DNA of 64,000 nucleotides, taken from assembly GCF_035989305.1 (NCBI RefSeq), contig NZ_CP108514.1:930001-994000 (forward strand), written 5' to 3'. Every line of letters begins with the position of its first letter. Position 1 is the stretch's first letter. Shown here in pieces: positions 1 through 7,561 of the stretch. Made by a program: the position numbers and the translations under genes. The stretch comes from Streptomyces sp. NBC_01233 (GTDB lineage: Bacteria; Actinomycetota; Actinomycetes; Streptomycetales; Streptomycetaceae). A model generated the notes under the pieces. That model was not told the origin of the DNA. It saw only the letters and a list, made by a program, of their open reading frames with translations, and did no database searches.

Positions 1-59
1 AACACACTTCGAGGGCAAGGGGGCGCCGTGCACAGCGAGTTGGGGCCGTTGCTCCCTGC

Positions 60-1295
60 TCAGAGGCGGGCCGCGCGCCGCAGGAGCAGATTGCGCTCCT
101 GCGCGTTGCGCGTCAGCGAGGCCGCGCGCTCGAACTCCGCCCGGGCCTCCTGCGGCCGGCCGAGCCGCTCCAGCAGGTCGCCCCGTACGGACGGCAGCAA
201 GTGGTAGGTGCGCAGGGCCGGTTCCCGCGCCAGGGCGTCGACCAGCGGCAGGGCCGCCTCCGGCCCCTCGGCCATCGAGACCGCGACGGCCCGGTTGAGC
301 TCCACCACCGGCGAGGGGATCAGCTGGACGAGCCGCGCGTAGAGCGCGGCGATCCGCGGCCAGTCCGTGTCCTCGTAGCGGACGGCCGCCGCGTGGCATC
401 CGGCGATGGCGGCCTGGACGGAGTACGGGCCGTTCCCGGCGTGACCCAGGGCCCGGGCGCCGCGGGCGATGAGCATGCGGTTCCACCGGGCCCGGTTCTG
501 GTCGGCGAGCAGGACCGGTTCCCCGTCGGGGCCGGTGCGGGTGGCGATCCGGGACGCCTGGAACTCCAGCAGCGCGGCCAGGCCGTGCACCTCGGGTTCC
601 TGCGGCATCAGGCCGGCCAGGACGCGGGCCAGGCGCAGGGCGTCCTCGCAGAGGGCGGGGCGGACGAGGTCGTCCCCGGCGGTGGCCGAGTAGCCCTCGT
701 TGAAGATGAGGTAGATGACCTCCAGGACCGAGGAGAGCCGTGCGTCGCGGTCGGCGCCGTACGGGACCTCGAAGGGCACCCCGGCCTTGGCCAGGGTCCG
801 CTTCGCCCGGACGATGCGCTGGGCGACGGCGGGCTCGGCGGCGAGGAAGGCGCGGGCGATCTCCTGGGTCGTCAGCCCGCCCATCAGGCGCAGGGTGAGC
901 GCGATCCGGCCCTCGGTGGCCAGGACGGGGTGGCAGGAGGTGAAGATCAGGCGCAGCAGGTCGTCGTCGATGTCATCGGGGTCCGCCGGTTCGGCGGGCG
1001 GCGGCGCGTCCTCCAGGGTCCGGCCGACCTCGGCGAGCTTGCGCACGTAGGTCTCCTTGCGGCGGACGAGGTCGATGGCGCGGTGTTTGGCGGTGGCCGT
1101 GAGCCAGGCGCCCGGCCGGTCCGGGACGCCGGACTCCGGCCACTGTTCGAGGGCGGCGACCAGGGCGTCCTGGGCGATCTCCTCGGCGATGCCGACGTCC
1201 CGCACGATCCGGGCGACGCCGGCGATGATCCGCGCGGACTCGATCCTGAACACCGCTTCGACCGCTTGGGCCGCACTCACTGCCGTCACGGCCAC
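60..1295 (-). CDS. ECF-type RNA polymerase sigma factor (ECF42-like, C-terminal TPR-like extension)
   Basis: A 411-residue sigma-70 family protein that would direct RNA polymerase to a small regulon. Region 2 lies at about residues 20-85, including AEEIAQDALVAALEQW and the AKHRAIDLVRRK helix. Region 4 follows at about 115-170. The remaining ~230 residues form a helical extension (VIYLIFNEGYSA, then a TPR-like repeat ending in ERAASLTRNAQERNLL), as in the ECF42 group, so it is about twice the length of an ordinary ECF factor. There is no anti-sigma gene beside it. Directly upstream on the same strand is a DGPF/YCII protein, the usual ECF42 neighbour, and a matching promoter lies upstream of both. 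The family assignment is strong. The stimulus cannot be read from the sequence. Confidence 0.93.
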   Translation of the reverse strand: MAVTAVSAAQAVEAVFRIESARIIAGVARIVRDVGIAEEIAQDALVAALEQWPESGVPDRPGAWLTATAKHRAIDLVRRKETYVRKLAEVGRTLEDAPPPAEPADPDDIDDDLLRLIFTSCHPVLATEGRIALTLRLMGGLTTQEIARAFLAAEPAVAQRIVRAKRTLAKAGVPFEVPYGADRDARLSSVLEVIYLIFNEGYSATAGDDLVRPALCEDALRLARVLAGLMPQEPEVHGLAALLEFQASRIATRTGPDGEPVLLADQNRARWNRMLIARGARALGHAGNGPYSVQAAIAGCHAAAVRYEDTDWPRIAALYARLVQLIPSPVVELNRAVAVSMAEGPEAALPLVDALAREPALRTYHLLPSVRGDLLERLGRPQEARAEFERAASLTRNAQERNLLLRRAARL

Positions 1296-1348
1296 CCATC
1301 AGAGCAGCCGTGACGAGGCAGGGCAAACGCGGCGCGGACGCCACGGGA

Positions 1349-1708
1349 TCACATCTCCTCGATCTCCCGGACCTCGGCGCTGACGTTCCACTCGGCCGGG
1401 TGGATCTCGAGGAACCGCTTGGTCCACTCGATGGCCTCCGCCTTGTCCTTGCACTGGATGAGGGAGTAGCCGCCGACGACCTCCTTGGTCTCGGTGAACG
1501 GGCCGTCGGTGTAGCTGATCTTCCCGCCGGACCAGTTGACCCGGGTTCCCTCGGGGGTGTGCAGCAGTCCGGCCGTGTCGAGCATGACGCCGGCCTTGTT
1601 GATCTCCTCCATGTAGGCGCCCATGTTCTGCAGGAACTCGGGCGGGAACTCGGTGTCGGTGGTGAGCTCCTGCTCATTGATGCGGATCATCGTCAGGAAG
1701 CGCGGCAT
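1349..1708 (-). CDS. DGPF (YCII-related) domain protein, ECF42 partner
   Basis: A 119-residue YCII/DGPF-fold protein. It begins MPRFLTMIRINEQ and carries the diagnostic TDGPFTETKEVVGGY stretch, followed by a short helix that ends WTKRFLEIHP. An upstream in-frame start at 1753 would add 15 Arg/Pro-rich residues and is unlikely: the ATG at 1708 is preceded by a good ribosome site (GAGGAG, on the minus strand) and gives the family's normal start. The ECF42-type sigma gene begins 53 bp downstream on the same strand, so the two are probably co-transcribed. DGPF proteins are the conserved companions of ECF42 factors; their biochemical role is not established. Confidence 0.9.
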   Translation of the reverse strand: MPRFLTMIRINEQELTTDTEFPPEFLQNMGAYMEEINKAGVMLDTAGLLHTPEGTRVNWSGGKISYTDGPFTETKEVVGGYSLIQCKDKAEAIEWTKRFLEIHPAEWNVSAEVREIEEM

Positions 1709-1759
1709 GGTGACTCCTCGGTCGGGAGGGCGGGGACTCTCCCCGCCTCTCACCCCTGC

Positions 1760-1786
1760 GTCGAACGGGAGACACCCGGATCGACA
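1760..1786 (-). promoter_or_regulatory. ECF42-type autoregulatory promoter
   Basis: On the minus strand TGTCGA (1786-1781) is followed, after a 17-nt spacer, by CGAC (1763-1760). This agrees with the TGTCGA / CGA-type -35/-10 elements described for the ECF42 group. It sits about 50 bp before the DGPF start codon, so the sigma factor probably drives its own operon. Confidence 0.6.
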
Positions 1787-1833
1787 GCCTCCGGGAAATT
1801 CTTCGAAGATTTTCCGCGCACGGCCACCGGAGG

Positions 1834-2103
1834 TCAGCGGCTGTCACCCGTCCAGTCCCAGTGGCGCGGGTCCGCGGCGCGGCGGCGGTAGTGGGCGCGG
1901 CCGCCCGCTCCGTAGCGCCCTATCTCGGTGGGGAGCCTGGCTTCCTCGGCGAGCTGGGGCGCGCTCCAGCCGGTGATGTCCAGGAGGAGCCCGTCGAGCG
2001 GCCCGCCGACCAGTTCGCCGTAGACGTGGCCGGGGCGCGGGCCGGGGTCGGGGTCGTCGTGGTCGGCGCCGTAGACCCGGCGCCGGAGCATCCTGTCGTC
2101 CAT
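1834..2103 (-). CDS. Small conserved hypothetical protein
   Basis: An 89-residue acidic-to-basic soluble protein starting MDDRMLRRRVYGADHDD. Its middle part (VYGELVGGPLDGLLLDITGW) is of a type common in Streptomyces genomes; I know no function for it. It ends in a basic HYRRRAADPRHWDWTG segment. No signal peptide or membrane segment is visible. I chose the ATG at 2103 because upstream in-frame codons give a Ser/Arg-rich tail unlike the rest. It is divergent from the thioredoxin-like gene that starts 92 bp away, so the two share a short promoter region. Confidence 0.7.
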   Translation of the reverse strand: MDDRMLRRRVYGADHDDPDPGPRPGHVYGELVGGPLDGLLLDITGWSAPQLAEEARLPTEIGRYGAGGRAHYRRRAADPRHWDWTGDSR

Positions 2104-2194
2104 GCAGCTCAGCTTCACAGGCGCCACTGACAATGCGGCGATGATGGGGGACGCCCTCCCGATCGCGGGGGCGTACGAGCGAGGAGCGACACGC

Positions 2195-2533
2195 ATGGCA
2201 CGTCGGGTGCACCAGCCACTGGAGGACCAGGAGTTCGACTTCATCCTGTCGATGACGTCCGGGCCCGTTCTCGCCTACTTCTGCGGCACCTGGCCGAAGG
2301 CCGTCGAGGCCTGCCGCGCGATGGACGCGGTCGTCGGCGAACTGACCGAGGAGTACGGGACGCGGTTCACGGCCGTCCGCACCGACATGACCCGGTGCCC
2401 CGAGCCGACGAGGCGCTACGGGGTGACCGGAGCTCCGACGGCCGTGCTCATCAAGGACGGCGAGGCGGTCGCGAGCCAGGCCGGGCCGATGACGCGCGAG
2501 GAGTTCCGGGCCTTCCTGGACGCCAACCTCTGA
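2195..2533 (+). CDS. Thioredoxin-fold protein without the CxxC motif
   Basis: A 112-residue thioredoxin-fold protein. The first strand and helix read PVLAYFCGTWPKAVEAC, where an ordinary thioredoxin has a W-C-G-P-C centre. Here the two cysteines are far apart (C-x9-C), so the usual dithiol exchange is not possible. The cis-proline region (YGVTGAPTAVLIKDGE) and the C-terminal helix are normal. The start at 2195 has GAGGAG 8 nt upstream; the longer in-frame start at 2102 overlaps the divergent gene and is rejected. It could be a binding or chaperone-type thioredoxin relative. I infer the fold with good confidence but not the activity. Confidence 0.78.
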   Translation: MARRVHQPLEDQEFDFILSMTSGPVLAYFCGTWPKAVEACRAMDAVVGELTEEYGTRFTAVRTDMTRCPEPTRRYGVTGAPTAVLIKDGEAVASQAGPMTREEFRAFLDANL

Positions 2534-2536
2534 GGC

Positions 2537-3020
2537 TCAGAGCAGGGTGACGGCCTGCCGTTCCAGCCTCGGGGAGCGGTCCACCAGGGCGGCGCACTCG
2601 TCGAACAGGGAGCGCCGCCCGGCCGCGGCCGCCTCCGGGCCGCCCGGCGAGGTCGAGGACGTCCGCGTACGGCGGCCGGGGGGCGCCGAGGGGCGGCCCA
2701 CTCCCCGGCCCTTGCGGTGCCCGGACCAGGCCGTGCCGAACTCGGCCTCCGCGACGGCGTGCGGGGAGCCCGCTCCGTCGTCGACGCACAGGGTCCCGTC
2801 CCCGTCCCCGTACCCGGCGAGGACCACGGTGTGCGGTTCCGCGCCCGCCATCTCGCCGACGGCGCCCCCGGTGGCCGCGTGCCAGGGCAGCCCGGACCGG
2901 TCCACGGGCGGAACACCGGTCGTCCCCCGTCGAGGCCGGCGTACACCCGGCCCCAGCGGAGTTTCGGGCTCCGACCCCGCGGTGGCGTCCGGTGGCGAAG
3001 TCCTCGTGGAGGAGGGTCAC
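2537..3020 (-). pseudogene. Decayed gene, probably BtrH-N/DUF4872-like
   Basis: No single frame is open across this stretch, but consecutive pieces look coding. On the minus strand one frame gives VYAGLDGGRPVF. The next frame then gives SGLPWHAATGG, AEPHTVVLAGYGDGDG and EFGTAWSGHRKGR, and after a further shift, Arg/Pro-rich nonsense. The pattern (LDaGrP, then LPwh, then H-vvlaGY) resembles the butirosin BtrH N-terminal / DUF4872 family of Streptomyces. At least two frameshifts would be needed to join it. The family name is tentative; the reading as a gene remnant is firmer. The apparent start MTLLHEDF lies near 3020. Confidence 0.35.
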
Positions 3021-3064
3021 CCGGCCAGCGTGGGCGCGGGGTACGACAACGGACCGGGAAAGAC

Positions 3065-3086
3065 TTCCTGTACAGTTGTCCAGGAA
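3065..3086. promoter_or_regulatory. Putative TetR operator upstream of DUF1304-TetR
   Basis: An imperfect dyad: TTCCTGTACA (3065-3074), GT, TGTCCAGGAA (3077-3086). Nine of the ten positions in each arm pair. It lies 39 bp before the DUF1304 start codon, where a TetR repressor of the downstream gene would be expected to bind. Confidence 0.6.
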
Positions 3087-3124
3087 ATAGCGTCCCCATT
3101 CAGCCCCCAGAAGTGGAGGCGGCC

Positions 3125-3478
3125 ATGCACACGGTCGCTCAGATCCTGATCGGCCTCGTGGCCGCGCTGCACGTGTACTTCCTGGTCCTGGAGATGTTCC
3201 TGTGGGAGCGCCCGCCCGGCCGCGCGCTGTCCGGCTTCGACGCCGACACCGCCCGCCTCACCGCACCGCTCGCCGCCAACCAGGGCCTCTACAACGGCTT
3301 CCTGGCCGCCGGTCTGATCTGGTCGCTCGTCATCGACTCGCTCGCCACGCAGATCTTCTTCCTCGTCTGCGTGATCGTCGCCGGGGTGTACGGGGCCGCG
3401 ACCGCCAACCGCCGGATCCTCGTCGCCCAGGCCCTGCCCGGCGCCCTCGCCCTCGGCGCGGCGCTGCTGGCCGCGTGA
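3125..3478 (+). CDS. DUF1304 family membrane protein
   Basis: A 117-residue integral membrane protein with four predicted helices: AQILIGLVAALHVYFLVLEM, then about residues 50-70, 72-90 and 98-115. The family signature is visible in the first helix and in FLWERPPGRA and LAANQGLYNGFLA. GGAGG at 3115-3119 sets the ATG at 3125; a longer open frame upstream is non-coding. Its stop overlaps the GTG of the TetR gene (GTGA), so the two are translationally coupled. DUF1304 genes are often next to TetR or MarR regulators and respond to stress or small molecules. The substrate is unknown. Confidence 0.88.
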   Translation: MHTVAQILIGLVAALHVYFLVLEMFLWERPPGRALSGFDADTARLTAPLAANQGLYNGFLAAGLIWSLVIDSLATQIFFLVCVIVAGVYGAATANRRILVAQALPGALALGAALLAA

Positions 3479-4053
3479 GCCCGCAGGACCCGCGTACGGG
3501 CGACCCGCGCACGGCCCGGACGAAGGGGCGGCTGCGCGAGAGCCTGCTCGCGGAGTGCGCCACCACGCCGCTCGCGGAGGTCAGCGTCTCGGCGGTGGTC
3601 CGCCGGGCCGGCGTCGGCCGCGCCACGTTCTACCTGCACTACGAGGACCTCACCGCCCTCGCCGTCGACGCGTGCGCCGATGTGGTGCACGCGGCGGTCG
3701 ACGCCCTGCACGCCTGGCAGACCGGCCCCGCCGCGCTCCCCCCGGCCCGGCCCCCGGCGGCGCTGGCCGCCTTCCTCACGGCCGCGGCCGACCGGGCGCC
3801 GCTCTACCGCACCCTGCTCCTCCCGGGCGGTGGCGGCCCGCTCGGCGACCGCCTCCACCGGGAGCTGCGCGAACGCGCCCGCGCCGAGCGCGCGGCCGCG
3901 GGAGCCCCGCACCCGGACCTGGTCGCCTCGGCGGTGGCCGCCGCCTTCACCGGCGTCCTGGCGGACTGGCTGCACGGCGCCGGCCCGGCCGACCCGTCCG
4001 CCCTGGCGGACCACCTCTGGCGCCTGCTCCTGGCCCTCCACCGCGCCGGTTAG
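3475..4053 (+). CDS. TetR/AcrR family transcriptional regulator
   Basis: A 192-residue TetR-type regulator. The N-terminal helix-turn-helix is at about residues 15-60: LRESLLAECATT, then VSAVVRRAGVGRATFYLHYED, which contains the typical recognition helix ending in TFYLHY. The C-terminal ligand domain is Ala/Leu-rich and ends ALADHLWRLLLALHRAG. It starts at a GTG overlapping the DUF1304 stop by 4 nt, so both are made from one transcript. The likely operator is the dyad at 3065-3086, making this an autoregulated module. A strong hairpin terminator follows. The ligand is unknown. Confidence 0.9.
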   Translation: MSPQDPRTGDPRTARTKGRLRESLLAECATTPLAEVSVSAVVRRAGVGRATFYLHYEDLTALAVDACADVVHAAVDALHAWQTGPAALPPARPPAALAAFLTAAADRAPLYRTLLLPGGGGPLGDRLHRELRERARAERAAAGAPHPDLVASAVAAAFTGVLADWLHGAGPADPSALADHLWRLLLALHRAG

Positions 4054-4079
4054 CGGCACGGTCGGGGCCCCGGACGCAC

Positions 4080-4110
4080 GAGAGCCCCGCCGGCGACCGG
4101 CGGGGCTCTC
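4080..4110. terminator. Bidirectional intrinsic-type terminator
   Basis: A 14-bp GC-rich perfect stem, 4080-4093 pairing with 4097-4110, with a CGA loop. It has no clear T tract. It lies between the convergent TetR gene and cold-shock gene and can serve both. Confidence 0.8.
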
Positions 4111-4137
4111 CTCACGGGCGTGGCTCGTGAAGCGGCA

Positions 4138-4344
4138 CTACGAGAGGGGGACCACCTGCTCTGCCTGCGGGCCCTTGGGACCCTGGGTGACGTCGTACTC
4201 GACCTTCTGGTTCTCCTCCAGCGACTTGAAACCGGTGGTCGCGATAGCGGAGAAGTGCACGAACACGTCGGGGCCGCCGTCGTCCTGCTGGATGAAGCCG
4301 AACCCCTTCTCCGAGTTGAACCACTTCACGATGCCTGTTGCCAT
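4138..4344 (-). CDS. Cold-shock protein (CspA family)
   Basis: A 68-residue single cold-shock domain that binds single-stranded RNA/DNA and melts RNA structure. RNP1 (KGFGFI) and RNP2 (VFVHF) are intact at about residues 13-18 and 27-31, after the canonical [14 protein letters not shown] start. The length is normal for the family. The 5' region (4345-4542) is long and gene-free and contains a perfect 16-bp palindrome at 4375-4390. Cold-shock genes typically have long structured leaders, so post-transcriptional control is plausible. Confidence 0.97.
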   Translation of the reverse strand: MATGIVKWFNSEKGFGFIQQDDGGPDVFVHFSAIATTGFKSLEENQKVEYDVTQGPKGPQAEQVVPLS

Positions 4345-4374
4345 CTGGCTGATCCTTCTCAACGTTCCACTGCG

Positions 4375-4390
4375 GGCCGCATATGCGGCC
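4375..4390. promoter_or_regulatory. Perfect 16-bp palindrome in the cold-shock gene leader
   Basis: GGCCGCATATGCGGCC is fully self-complementary and lies 31 bp upstream of the csp start codon. In RNA it could form a short hairpin or a dimer; in DNA it could be an operator. The rest of 4345-4542 shows no gene. Confidence 0.5.
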
Positions 4391-4542
4391 GTCTCGATCC
4401 TGCCCAACGGTCCCCGACAGCACACGCTGAACGCGGCCAACCGGGGCGCGGCGCGTATTCGAACTTCTGAGCGCCTTGTCCGTGAAAAGAGGGAGCAGCT
4501 CCTTCCGGAGGCCTTCCGGAAGCCCTTCGAGAGGGGACGGAC

Positions 4543-5119
4543 ATGGGCGGGTTCGCGACATTCGGGGTGCCGGACCGGGTGACCGGCACGGCGGCGGACG
4601 AGGCGCTCGGCCGGGCGAGACCGCGGCCTGGCGGCGCGACGGGACCTTCCAGGTCTCGGCGGACGCCGGACAGCGGGCGCGGACGCGGGAGGCGCCGGCG
4701 GCGAGCCGCCGGTTCTTCGCCCGGCCGCCGGCGCAGAAGACGGCGTACGTCAACGACACCTCGTACAGCGGGTACATCGCCTCCGGCGAGGAGGTCACGG
4801 CGGGCGAGCGGGACGCGTCGGAGATCTTCACCACCACCCCGGACCTGACGGCCGCACGGGGACTGCCCTGCCACGGCCGGTGCCCTGGCCCGATCCCGGC
4901 CACCGCGCGGCCATGGAGGCCTACCTCGCGGGGGTGGGCGCGCTCGGCGAGCGCCTGCTGCGGCTGGTGGCGCTCGGGCTGGGCCCCGGCCTCGGGCCGG
5001 GGCCGGCCGGCATCGACCGGCTCGCCGCCCTGACCCGCGGCGGCTGGCACCACATGCGGGTGCTGCGCTTCCCGGCCGCCTCGCGCACGCTGCTACTGCG
5101 GCTCGGCGCGGTCCGCTGA
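4543..5119 (+). pseudogene. Frameshifted, 3'-truncated 2-oxoglutarate/Fe(II) oxygenase (isopenicillin N synthase family)
   Basis: Pieces of one protein lie in three successive frames. The start [21 protein letters not shown] begins at 4543 with a good start context. The second frame then gives [31 protein letters not shown] and TSYSGYIASGEEVTAGE. From about 4880 the third frame gives PWPDPGHRAAMEAYLAGVGALGERLLRLVALGLG and TRGGWHHMRVLRFPA. This is the N-terminal half of an IPNS-like oxygenase. The sequence ends before the HxD...H iron-binding core, so catalysis is lost. Its end overlaps the HGxxPAAW gene on the other strand, which suggests a deletion joined the two. Confidence 0.8.
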
Positions 5120-5404
5120 CCCGGCAGCCCAGGCAGTCGGCGTGCCCCGTGCGGGCCACGGTGTCCCGGGTGCGCAGTCCCAGTCGCACTCCGGGCGGGG
5201 TCCGCTCGGCTTGCCCCATCCGGCGAGGTGCAGCAGCCAGGTGACGATCCCGGCCGCGGCGACGACGCCGAGGCCCGGCCAGATCCCGGGGGTCCAGGCC
5301 GCGCACACCGCGACGCCCGCTCCGGCGAAGCCCGGCAGGGCCAGGACGGTACCGGTCCAGCCGGCCACCGTGTGGCCGAGGTCGACGTGGCCGTGCGCGC
5401 TCAT
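5093..5404 (-). CDS. Small HGxxPAAW-like membrane protein
   Basis: A 103-residue protein starting MSAHGHVDLGHTVAGWTG, followed by two membrane segments at about residues 15-38 and 42-62 and a polar tail (PECDWDCAPG). The N-terminal HG motif before a hydrophobic helix is typical of a small actinobacterial membrane family. Function is unknown. Its 3' end overlaps the remnant oxygenase on the opposite strand, and the last ~20 residues (AAGSADRAEPQ) may be read-through added by that rearrangement. It is divergent from the MarR gene, with 86 bp between them. Confidence 0.7.
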   Translation of the reverse strand: MSAHGHVDLGHTVAGWTGTVLALPGFAGAGVAVCAAWTPGIWPGLGVVAAAGIVTWLLHLAGWGKPSGPRPECDWDCAPGTPWPARGTPTAWAAGSADRAEPQ

Positions 5405-5452
5405 GATTCTCCCTGGTCGAACGGTCGGCAGTAGGCTCGGAGAGAGGATTCG

Positions 5453-5470
5453 CTTATCTCACGAGCTAAG
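5453..5470. promoter_or_regulatory. Putative MarR operator
   Basis: CTTATCTCACGAGCTAAG is an inverted repeat (CTTATCTC / GAGCTAAG, 7 of 8 positions matching) between the divergent MarR and HGxxPAAW genes, 20 bp before the MarR start. It probably overlaps the MarR promoter. Confidence 0.55.
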
Positions 5471-5490
5471 TAACTCAGACGCTGAGGAGT

Positions 5491-5991
5491 ATGTGCGTGG
5501 AGGGCAAGCCCCGCCCCCCGGCCACGGCCGCGGAGGCGATGTCGCGCATGGACCAGTACGTCGCCCTGGGCATCGTCGGCCAGCAGGAGATGGCACAGCG
5601 CCTCGGGCTCAACGTCACCGACCTGACCTGCCTGGGCCACATCCTGGGAGCCGGGGACACCCCGCTGGCCGCCGGTGACCTCGCCGAGCTGGTGGACCTC
5701 ACGACCGGCGCCGTCACCGGGGTCCTCAACCGCCTCGAACGGGCCGGGTACGCGCGGCGCCGGCCCGACCCGTCCGACCGGCGCCGGGTACGGGTGGTGG
5801 CCGAGCCCGAGGCGGCAGCCCGGGTCGTCGCGGTCTACCAGCCGTTCCACGACCGTCTGGGCGCCCTGTTCGCCGACTACACCCCCGACGAGACCGCCGT
5901 GATCGCCGACTGGTTCGAGCGCGCCGCGGCCGAGGTCCGCGCCCACTGTGCACAGGTGCGCTCCGGGGAGCTGGACACCGGGGAGGCTTAG
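5491..5991 (+). CDS. MarR family transcriptional regulator
   Basis: A 166-residue winged-helix regulator of the MarR type. The DNA-binding domain covers about residues 45-110: LTCLGHILGAGDTPLAAGDLAELVDLTTGAVTGVLNRLERAGYARR, then the wing DPSDRRRVRV, which is the family hallmark. Dimerisation helices flank it at both ends. GAGGAG directly upstream supports the ATG at 5491. The operator-like dyad at 5453-5470 suggests autoregulation and control of the divergent small membrane gene. The inducing ligand is unknown. Confidence 0.92.
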   Translation: MCVEGKPRPPATAAEAMSRMDQYVALGIVGQQEMAQRLGLNVTDLTCLGHILGAGDTPLAAGDLAELVDLTTGAVTGVLNRLERAGYARRRPDPSDRRRVRVVAEPEAAARVVAVYQPFHDRLGALFADYTPDETAVIADWFERAAAEVRAHCAQVRSGELDTGEA

Positions 5992-6058
5992 CCGCCGCTG
6001 GTACCATGGGCGGTTGACCATCTTCTTCTCATCTGCTTCTTGCTTCGAAAGGTCCTGC

Positions 6059-7537
6059 ATGAGGAACCCGTCAGTTCACGGACGCTTCGGTGTGAAGGGC
6101 GGTGCCAAGGCCGGGGCCAAGTCCGGCGGCAAGACCCCCCGGAGCATCGGGCCGCAGGGCGAGTTCACGATGCACGAGCCGAAGGTGCCGGGGCTGGCGC
6201 CGGTGGACTCGTTCTCGGAGCTCGACCTGCCCCTTGAGCTGGTGACGACCATGGCCTCCCTGGAGGTCAAGGAGCCGTTCCCCATCCAGGCCGCGACGCT
6301 GCCGAACGCGCTGGCCGGCCGGGACGTCCTCGGCCGCGCGCGGACCGGCTCCGGCAAGACCCTGGCCTTCGGCCTGGCCCTGCTGGCGCGTACCGCGGGA
6401 CAGCAGGCGGACCCGAAGCGCCCGCTCGCGCTGGTCCTCGTACCGACGCGCGAGCTGGCGCAGCAGGTGACCGAGGCGCTGGAGCCGTACGCGGCGGCCC
6501 TGAAGCTGCGGATGGCCACCGTGGTCGGCGGCCTGTCCATCGGCCGGCAGGTGAGCTCCCTGCGCACCGGCGCCGAGGTCGTGGTGGCCACCCCCGGCCG
6601 CCTGAGCGACCTCGTCGGCCGGCGGGACGTGCACTTGGAGCGGGTGAAGATCACCGTGCTCGACGAGGCCGACCAGATGTGCGACATGGGCTTCATGCCG
6701 CAGGTCACGGAGATCCTGGACCAGGTGCACCACGCGGGGCAGCGGATGCTGTTCTCGGCGACCCTGGACCGCAACGTCGACCAGCTGGTGCGCGGCTACC
6801 TGAAGGACCCGGTCGCGCACTCCGTCGACCCGCAGGCGGGCGCGGTGACCACGATGGACCACCACGTGCTGCACATCCACGCGGCCGACAAGATCTCGGC
6901 GGCGACCGAGATCGCGGCCCGGGACAACCGGGTGCTGATGTTCCTCGACACCAAGCACGGGGTCGACCAGTTCGTGAAGCACCTGCGGGCCATGGGCGTA
7001 CGGGCGGAGGGGCTGCACAGCGGCAAGTCGCAGCCGCAGCGCACGCGGACGCTGGCCCAGTTCAAGACCGGGGCCGTCACCGTCCTGGTCGCCACCAACG
7101 TCGCGGCGCGCGGCATCCACATCGACGACCTCGACCTCGTGGTCAACGTGGACCCGCCCGCCGACCACAAGGACTATCTGCACCGGGGCGGCCGTACCGC
7201 CCGCGCGGGCGAGTCCGGCCGGGTCGTCACCCTCGTCACCCCGAACCAGCGCCGGGACATCGTCCGGCTGATGGCCGACGCCCGGATCCGGCCGACGATC
7301 ACGCAGGTCCGGTCCGGTGAGGCGGCGCTGAGCCGGATCACCGGCGCCAAGGCCGCACCCGGAGTGCCGCTGGCCGGCTCTGCGCCGACCGACGCCAAGG
7401 GCCGGCCCTCGGGGTCGGACCTCGGCTTCCGCGGCATCGGCACCCGGCCGGGGAAGGGCAAGGAGTCCCGCAAGACCGTGGAGGCCCGGCAGCAGGCCGA
7501 GGCCCGCCGCGCGGCCCGGGTGCGCCGGGGCGTCTGA
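6059..7537 (+). CDS. DEAD-box ATP-dependent RNA helicase
   Basis: A 492-residue helicase that unwinds RNA duplexes using ATP. The motifs appear in order: Q motif (FPIQAATLPNAL), Walker A ARTGSGKT (about residues 94-101), Ia PTRELAQQ, Ib TPGRL, DEAD at about 200, SAT, and in the second RecA domain VATNVAARGIHIDDLDLV and HRGGRTARAGESG. The N terminus (residues 1-35) is Gly/Lys-rich and the C-terminal ~60 residues are basic, both likely RNA-binding tails. I start at the ATG at 6059 with GAAAGG upstream; the frame is open further 5' but non-coding in character. Such helicases often act in cold adaptation and RNA turnover. Confidence 0.95.
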   Translation: MRNPSVHGRFGVKGGAKAGAKSGGKTPRSIGPQGEFTMHEPKVPGLAPVDSFSELDLPLELVTTMASLEVKEPFPIQAATLPNALAGRDVLGRARTGSGKTLAFGLALLARTAGQQADPKRPLALVLVPTRELAQQVTEALEPYAAALKLRMATVVGGLSIGRQVSSLRTGAEVVVATPGRLSDLVGRRDVHLERVKITVLDEADQMCDMGFMPQVTEILDQVHHAGQRMLFSATLDRNVDQLVRGYLKDPVAHSVDPQAGAVTTMDHHVLHIHAADKISAATEIAARDNRVLMFLDTKHGVDQFVKHLRAMGVRAEGLHSGKSQPQRTRTLAQFKTGAVTVLVATNVAARGIHIDDLDLVVNVDPPADHKDYLHRGGRTARAGESGRVVTLVTPNQRRDIVRLMADARIRPTITQVRSGEAALSRITGAKAAPGVPLAGSAPTDAKGRPSGSDLGFRGIGTRPGKGKESRKTVEARQQAEARRAARVRRGV

Positions 7538-7561
7538 CGGGCCGCGGCGCGGCCGGCCGTT

